NCBI GenBank assembly: GCA_004151065.3
Contig: NWUY0300102760.1
Location: 9,220 to 22,799, forward strand
Length of the DNA stretch: 13,580 nucleotides
Source of the DNA: Larix sibirica
Taxonomy: Eukaryota; Streptophyta; Pinopsida; Pinales; Pinaceae
Direction: 5' to 3'
The position numbers and the translations under genes are program-made. Positions 7,711 through 13,580 of the stretch are shown one piece after another. Numbering within the stretch: position 1 is the stretch's first letter; the number at the start of each line of letters is the position of its first letter. The notes under the pieces are model-generated. The model worked only from the letters and a program-made list of their open reading frames with translations. It was not told where the DNA came from and ran no database searches.

Positions 7711-9185
7711 ATAATGTTAATGAATATTATGTAAAACTAAAGTAACACATTTACTAGCGATGTTTGAAGTGTCTTAGAACAAAGTTTAGTAATGTCAAAA
7801 TCAGGGGAAATATTAAATTTAGATATTTTATTTCCTCACCATGATGGTTTGTTCCTAAAATTGTTGTTAATAATTTGATATTTACACATATTAAGTTGAA
7901 ATGATTTACCTAGAATATTAGCATAAACCATTGCTAATGTATGTTGTTTATTATGGAAGAAATATATAACTGATAAGTGTAAGTTTAGGATTTGGTAACC
8001 ATTACTAATGAATTAGAAATATATAATGGGAGAATGAACAGTTTAATAAAAATAAAGGGGATTTTCCTATTAATTGTTGGAATAATATTTTCAAAATAAA
8101 ATTGAAATATGTAATTGTAAAAGTTAAATAATCAATTAACAACTAAGGAGATGTGATAGGTGGATGATATTTTTCTTGCAAAAAGTACATACTATATTAA
8201 TAAGAAACTCACAATTTCGTGATTCTAAAAAAATGACGAGTGTACCATTAATATTGATTAAAGCAAGATTTTGATAATTAAATCTAAGAAAAGAATTTGT
8301 CTTTTGTTTGGTGATAACACCCTTGAAGAGGTGCAATTTTACAAGTGCTTGGGTATTGATTTCAATTGGAATTTAAACTAGGACAGTAGTGTTAAAAAGT
8401 GAATCATTATAAGTGTGAAAACTTACTACGGTCTTGAATATAGATGTATAAATTTTGAGCTCTAGGAATGGGATAAGAGAAAAAAACATTTTCAATAACT
8501 GATTTTATATCATCATGAAATATAGGTTGCAACATCTCTTGTTATACTTGGATTAAAATTGAGCAATTCCAAAAATGTTTGTTAACTTACAATTTTAAGA
8601 TTAAATATAACAGTCCTTACACACATATTGAAATAAAATCCAATACTCGAGCTCCATATATCCATTGATATATCCACATTTTACATCATAAATGACATGT
8701 TTTTCTTTAGTTAGTAAGATGTGGATTATCTATTCATGTGCATAGTGAATATTTTCATGCAAATTGAGAATTCAGTCATGAAACCTTTATAGATGTTTAG
8801 AAAAGAACACAAACTTGGTGAAATAACCCTCTACAACACCAAAAAATTTGTCACGAGAGAGAAAGCTAGATTTGTTAGATCTTTGTGTAAAAATAGAAGA
8901 GGAATCCCTTGATATATAACATCATTAAGAGGCCCAATGTTTAAGAAGGATAACTCTACAGTTTGGAAAATAGGCATTGACTTATGTAAGCTTACAATTG
9001 TCACAACTATACAACTAGATACATACACTAACACCCTCTTTTAAGTGGAACTATTAAGAGGGAAAGTGATAGAACTAAAGAGTTAAGTGCTTTCCCTCTC
9101 GTGAGTGGGTTAAGTTGATCATTGGAATACATAATAAATTCCTATCCTAATCCTCCCTAGAATTTAACATACATGTTGACATAAT
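7711..9185. other. AT-rich gap; no gene seen
   Basis: About 1.5 kb of AT-rich sequence with stops in every frame. Short open stretches on the minus strand at 8136-8336 and 8831-9034 have no motif and no matching neighbour, so I treat them as chance. The left part (7711 to about 7760) shares a short TAACATTAT-type tract with the region next to RNase H copy 1, and may be an old intron or element flank. I looked for the missing first RNase H motif (DGA..GNPG) on the minus strand and did not find it. Confidence 0.5.
9057..9099. repeat. 10-base perfect inverted repeat (hairpin)
   Basis: AGAGGGAAAG at 9057-9066 pairs with CTTTCCCTCT at 9090-9099 around a 23-base loop. It lies just outside the left end of the candidate LTR. 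It may be part of an older element; no function is implied. Confidence 0.6.
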
Positions 9186-10646
9186 TGTTGGGGCTAATAG
9201 TGGTCTGCTAAAACACCAAACTAGCACTCACATTAAATGTCAACCATGAGCGTCTTTTTATATCAAGGCTACATACAAAGTATATGAAAAACACAATTTC
9301 CTTCTAGTGTTGATAAAAGGAAATATTTGCATATGCAACTAATGTGATAAAGTAGCATTCAAATCCACTCAACTGGAAATAACTCATTCACTCAATCTTC
9401 CTATAGTAAAATCCAATCATTCACCACTCTACTTGAAAAGAAAAGGGAACCACACTTCTATTCTGAGAGCACATTGTTCATGAAAATCATATTACTGGAA
9501 AAAACTTGCTAGATTTGAAAAGGAATCCACACTCATCCACGCAATCCTAAAAGGAGTCTTAACTACAGACCTCAACCAATTCAACAGTAATTGAATCAAC
9601 CTTCAAGAAAATGATTCTATTAAAGATATGATCTATTGTAAGGAAAATCCAATCAACGCTCTCAATAATCAAACTTTTAATCTACGAATGATAACAAAAA
9701 ACCAATCTAAATAATGACAACTTAACCAACTACTCAATAACAGATCAATTGTCTACCTCAAGAACTCTGTAAATAATAACCTGTATAACCAACCATGAAA
9801 AGTAACAACAATTACTAATAATGAACCAATAAAATCAACACATTAGAATCGATCTATCTATGAAAAAAACAAACTATAGAAGCAACTCTTGGTCAGCGAA
9901 GGGGGGCCTTCCTTATCTAACCAGGGCTGCAAACATACACACTTAAAGGCTCAAGATAATTAAGAAGGCATTGCGATTATAAAAGGGAATATGATTCAAG
10001 TTACAACAATGCTATTTTCGCACCCTATCTTCTCTTCTCCAGCCTCAATTTCCACATATCTCGACTGACAGGTTTACATCTCCTTAAACTATCTTCGAGT
10101 AACAAATTTCTCAAAATAGAATAATTGAACACCTTGAGAATCCCATTATGACATTTCAAGATCCCATCCAGAGATGGTTACAATGCTGATACTCCTATAT
10201 TCCTGGATAACTGAATGTTTCCATGCTAACACTCATATAATCCATGCTCGAGCATCGGTCGAAGACCAAATGATCGAGTGTCATATGACGATGACAACAC
10301 TATACTTCGGAAGTAGCAACATCATTAGTAACAACAAGCCAAATATAGATTGATCCTCGAGCACGTGGAGCAGTAGAAACATTAATTCTTCAATAGATGA
10401 TCAACCTATTCTTACCCTTCCTACACATAGTCCTGAGTAATTCGATTAATAAGCCAAACACAAGTACAAAACCACTTTAAACAATTTATGTTATAACTTA
10501 ACACAATGTAATACTCCAAGAGGTTGTACCTTGGATTATGACATTAAATAATAAGTAGGATGGTGTTAAAAGGATAGAAATTGACTCAAGGAAGATTAGA
10601 ACAAGGTAAATAGGTGACAAAATGCTGACAAATTATGGACCCAACA
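9186..10646 (-). mobile_element. Candidate 3' LTR of an LTR retrotransposon (minus orientation)
   Basis: The block starts TGTTGGGG at 9186 and ends ACCCAACA at 10646, so the two ends carry a 7-base terminal inverted repeat (TGTTGGG/CCCAACA), as LTRs do. Directly outside the right end, on the minus strand, lies a purine tract. The resulting length of about 1.46 kb is normal for a plant LTR. A TATA-like element lies roughly in the middle on the minus strand. No long frame is present. The partner LTR is not in the window, so it could not be compared. A 5-base target-site copy cannot be tested because only the left flank (ATAAT at 9181-9185) is visible. The purine tract makes this a 3' LTR; the left border could be off if the 7-base match is chance. 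Confidence 0.5.
9976..9984 (-). promoter_or_regulatory. TATA-like element within candidate LTR
   Basis: The minus strand reads CCCTTTTATAATCG. It lies about 660 bases into the LTR in the transcription direction, a reasonable place for a U3 promoter. Evidence is sequence only. Confidence 0.35.
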
Positions 10647-10660
10647 TCTCCCCCCAACTT
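10647..10660 (-). other. Polypurine tract next to LTR
   Basis: The minus strand reads AAGTTGGGGGGAGA immediately before TGTTGGG. Polypurine tracts in this position prime plus-strand DNA synthesis in LTR retrotransposons. The position and composition fit closely and fix the orientation of the element: its body is to the right (higher coordinates). Confidence 0.65.
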
Positions 10661-11291
10661 GCTTTTATGCATGTCCTCATGCATTTATGTTGATATCTGT
10701 GTTGGACCGAGCATAAGTTTCATGGAGAGTACTAAGTCAATATGCATTGTGTGTGTCCTCTGTAGCAGACCTGAACCCTACTATTATCATGACCTCAAGT
10801 CCCCATTGTTGCTCTATTGATTTTAATTGATAAACAAGTTGGTACTTTCTTGTAGGAGGCCAGATGAGAGGATGGTGGAACTTAGACCAAATCCACCTAG
10901 CCCCTCTTTTCTCACTGCACAAGATATACCTATTTAGCCTTCACATGGTTGTTTGAAAGTTCAAATACCCAACAGGATCCCGAGTTCTTATTGCTACAGC
11001 TGACAACTCCCATCTTCTTTTGTTATCTTCCAAAGCCTGTAGTGAGATATCATTATTGCAACTGACACACTGAGATAACACTCAATTTTGAATGGAAATA
11101 ATTAGTTTGGACAATTCAAGTGATCTATAAATTGGGGCTTGGACCCAAATAAAATTAGCTACATGAGCTAGTTCACATGTAGCTTGATTCCTCTCAAAGG
11201 CATCCTAAGTTGTTTTCCATCAAAATTGATTCATCATGTAAGATACAAAGGCACACAATTGCAAATATCATATATACAGTATGGGGTTGAA
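10661..11291 (-). other. Untranslated-looking region between ORF relic and LTR
   Basis: No convincing frame is present. A 61-codon open stretch on the minus strand (10737-10922) has no motif. The location, between a minus-strand ORF relic and the purine tract, suggests the 3' untranslated part of the element. Confidence 0.45.
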
Positions 11292-12141
11292 TTATTGTTC
11301 ATAAGGCATAATGAAATCATGTAAATAAGATTCACAGAGGGCATGTTGTGTAACTACATCAAACTGGAAAAAGATTTTCCAAAATTCCTTATCATCAGTA
11401 AACAAATAGGTCTTAACTTCCACCATGCCAGTCAATTGAAAAATACAAAATTGTTCCTTTAAGAATAGTGCATATGCAAGGGAAGGTGCCCTACATTCAA
11501 GTAATTCAAAGACAAGTTCCTTCATCTTCTACTTCTCCTCCTCCTATTTCTTAATCTTTTATTGTGTTATGTTCAATTTGCTTTTGTCTTTCTTCCAATT
11601 TTCTTCTTATATCCAATAGACAACAAGTTCTTTTTCCTTCCTTATTTCCATAGCCCTTATACTCTGTTGATGCTCTGAAATAGAAACCACTCCTTCCTAG
11701 AGTGATTATGTCAATGATTTCCATTTGTCCCGCTCAACTTGTAGAATTAGGGGGGAATATGTTTATGTAGCTATTGAAGTCTTATATCCAACATCTATCA
11801 GAGCCTATTCCCAACCATCACTAAATGTCCCTTCTTTGTTCTATCCCTACCCTTCTTTGAGGTAGGCTTCTTTCTAGGGGTATGGGATGACCCAACAGGA
11901 GGATTATTCTTAGAAAAATACCTTATCTATTCTATCAAATTTCTGATTTTATGTCTCAACCTAAGATTGGTTCTTTTCAAATTCACAACTTGTCTGATCA
12001 TAGAATAATTTTTAGTTTTCTTACCTCTTGTACTAGGCTCTCCTTTTTCATCTTTCACTTTGACAAGTATCAGTGTAACAACCTCTGCACCTATTGAAGT
12101 TCCAACAACCAAGTTTTGTTCAACAAATTCTTCTTCTTTTT

Positions 12142-12363
12142 CTACTCGTGTACCTGGTTCTTGTGTATCAGGAACAACATGCCCCATGGAAGCATCATAA
12201 GTAGTGTTCTCCACATCCTCTTTTTCGCCAATTCTTGGTTCTTGTGGGGAAAGAATGGTGTTGTCTCCCATGATACTTTCTAGAGGAATTTCCAACATGT
12301 CTTCAGTTGTCTCTTGTATAAGGCCTCCTCGCTTTCCTTCTCACCAATTCCTAGTTCTTGTGG
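12142..12363 (-). repeat. Three diverged copies of a Gln-Glu-Pro/Glu-rich coding repeat
   Basis: On the minus strand, PAPQELGIGEKESEE (near 12363), LSPQEPRIGEKEDVE (near 12247) and PDTQEPGTRVEKEEE (near 12170) are clearly related. At DNA level the first two share a near-identical stretch of about 23 bases starting at 12341 and 12225. Spacings of about 116 and 81 bases differ, so units have gained or lost sequence. Confidence 0.6.
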
Positions 12364-12380
12364 AGCAGGAATGGCTTCTT

Positions 12381-12437
12381 CTGTATTAGTTTTAGGGGTC
12401 TGTATTAGTTTTAGGGGTCTATATTTGTTTTAGGAGT
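12381..12437. repeat. 19-base tandem repeat, three units
   Basis: CTGTATTAGTTTTAGGGGT at 12381-12399 is repeated exactly at 12400-12418 and with four changes at 12419-12437. As 19 is not a multiple of three, each added unit shifts the minus-strand frame of the surrounding ORF relic. Confidence 0.95.
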
Positions 12438-13488
12438 AGTAACTACAGGCATATCTTTAACATTAATTACTGTATCACCAAATGATTCACCCATGATATA
12501 ATTCACCTCCATTGGAACAGAGGTCACAACATGTTGGTTTTCACCATCAGGATGAATTGCATCAACTTCTTCGCTCTCACCCTCCTTCACAGTTGGTTCT
12601 TGGGATTAATGATTTGAGGTTTTATAATGACTGGTTCTAATCCCATTGATCTTTTTTTCCTTCTAGGTAGAAAGCTATAAATTTTGGGATTGATCTCTTT
12701 TTCTTGCTTTTCAGTGCAATTGGTGTTGGGGGTTGTTCTTATTCAACCACACACAACTTCCAATCTTCTTTAGGAGAGTTTTCCTCATTGATTTTCACTT
12801 CAATTTCTGAGAGTTCCGACATGAGGTGTTCCTCTATTTTTTCATTTCTCTCCTCTTTAGGGTCTTCATCTTGATCGAATTCATTGGATCCACTTACTAC
12901 CCCTACTTCAACCTCACCCGGATTTTCCTTCTGTCGAATTTCCTCCGTCGACTCGTCCATCATGTTTTCTTCAAGATGCCTATTTCCTCGTGATTGTTAT
13001 TCATTACCTGATTCCTCTTGCACAATCTCTTCATCTTGTTCCTCCTCACCCTCCTATCTTTCTTCGGATTGTTCTAGTAGGCCCAAAAATCAATTCCAGG
13101 ATGATTGAGCATCCTCGAGGGCATCGATAATTAGGAGTTTCACTAAGCCATGATTTGATATTTCCGATGAGGGGTGTTTTTTGCCCCTTGAATACCTTTC
13201 CATAAGTTGTAAAGACTCCAAAAGAAAATAAGGAACATTCAATTGATCACCATGCCTCATATGCTTCAACAGTTTAAGGTGATAGGAAAAAGTTACCTCG
13301 TATCGACCTTCACATTTGAGGTATTTCTGAATAAACAGAGTCGCTTCCTTCCATATGCCAGGAAATGAGTCTTGAGCATATCCTTCCCCTCCACTGCAAC
13401 AGCTCGCCTTTTCTACCGAATTCCTTTTTTTCCTATGCCAGTGACGTTCTTCTCTCAAACCACCATTCCCCGAGTGAAGGAAGTCTTG

Positions 13489-13580
13489 TTACCCTTACTA
13501 TGATTTCCTATGTGATTGTAATTTCCATCCCTTTAACTATATGTTTCTCATCAACCAAGTTTTGAGCAAATTCCAATGTT
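13489..13580. other. Right edge; probable continuation of the LTR element
   Basis: The minus-strand frame of the ORF relic is closed by TAA at 13489-13491. The remaining 90 bases show no clear motif, and upstream parts of the element would lie beyond the window. Confidence 0.4.

Larger units (their letters stand above)
11292..13488 (-). pseudogene. Uncharacterised retroelement ORF relic, acidic middle, coiled coil C-terminus
   Basis: Read on the minus strand, fragments in several frames line up into one decayed protein. The N-terminal part (13458-13090) is compact and helix-like: LFIQKYLKCEGRYEVTFSYH, then LNVPYFLLESLQLMERYS, and HGLVKLLIIDALEDAQSSW. A competing frame near 13446-13470 reads GEWWFERRTS, so the true N-terminus is shifted. 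The same frame continues through three stops into a very acidic segment (12963-12739, e.g. IEEHLMSELSEIEVKINEEN). Next come two more frame changes, a Glu-rich part with imperfect repeats (IGEKESEE, IGEKEDVE, VEKEEEFVE), a basic patch (KKPTSKKGRDRTKKG), and a coiled-coil-like C-terminus ending LCESYLHDFIMPYEQ at 11292. I know no named domain for it. Similar N-terminal sequences seem familiar from conifer repeats, but that is recollection. Its place before the 3' LTR suggests an additional ORF, as in some Ty3/gypsy lineages. Confidence 0.55.

Noticed and set aside
8136-9034. Two 66-67 codon minus-strand open stretches in the AT-rich gap
   Set aside because: No motif or homologous partner in the window, and composition matches surrounding non-coding DNA.
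10635-10922. Short frames on both strands beside the candidate LTR
   Set aside because: One overlaps the purine tract and LTR end, the other has no motif; more likely untranslated element sequence.
12884-13108. Ser-rich plus-strand frame (74 codons)
   Set aside because: It is the antisense of the Glu-rich minus-strand segment: GAG/GAA on one strand reads as Ser/Leu/Phe codons on the other.
1-13580. CRISPR array, tRNA, rRNA or bacterial operon signals
   Set aside because: Looked for regularly spaced identical repeats, clover-leaf consensus boxes and ribosome-binding-site-led ORFs; none found, and the retroelement relics indicate a plant nuclear genome.

Overview
The window looks like repeat-rich intergenic DNA from a land plant with a large genome, and a gymnosperm (conifer-like) genome is my best guess. 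The reasons are AT-rich sequence, no long intact reading frame, and several layers of decayed retroelement fragments of plant type: LINE-style DUF4283 and RNase H remnants, and an LTR with a purine tract. The gymnosperm assignment is a recollection of similar sequences, not a search result. I see no intact gene, no rRNA or tRNA, no CRISPR array and no bacterial feature.

Layout, left to right. Bases 1-660 resemble part of an LTR or retroelement leader, with a TATA box followed by a small perfect hairpin. Bases 1380-1757 (minus) hold a badly decayed RNase H block. Bases 2560-3610 (plus) hold a frameshifted LINE ORF1 (gag-like, DUF4283 plus a zinc-knuckle remnant). Bases 3988-5051 are simple and imperfect repeats. 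Bases 5161-7303 are a direct tandem duplication of about 1.07 kb. Each copy carries the same unrecognised reading frame of about 300 codons on the minus strand. The two copies are colinear but each has several in-frame stops. Directly upstream of it on the minus strand lies a second, clearer RNase H block (7309-7710).

Bases 7711-9185 are AT-rich and I find no gene there. Bases 9186-10646 are a candidate LTR in minus orientation, with TGTTGGG...CCCAACA ends and a purine tract (minus strand) directly outside it at 10647-10660. The rest of that element runs to the right: an untranslated-looking stretch, then a frameshifted pseudogene (11292-13488, minus) with a folded-looking N-terminal domain, a long acidic middle, a basic patch and a coiled-coil C-terminal part. 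An uncharacterised ORF directly in front of the 3' LTR, where pol is not seen, is unusual.

The genes do not work together as a pathway; they are relics of separate insertions. The parts most worth a second look are the duplicated 300-codon ORF family, its junction with RNase H, and the pre-LTR ORF. Many in-frame stops fit C-to-T loss of Gln or Arg codons, which points to deamination of methylated DNA. I do not claim a new functional system.
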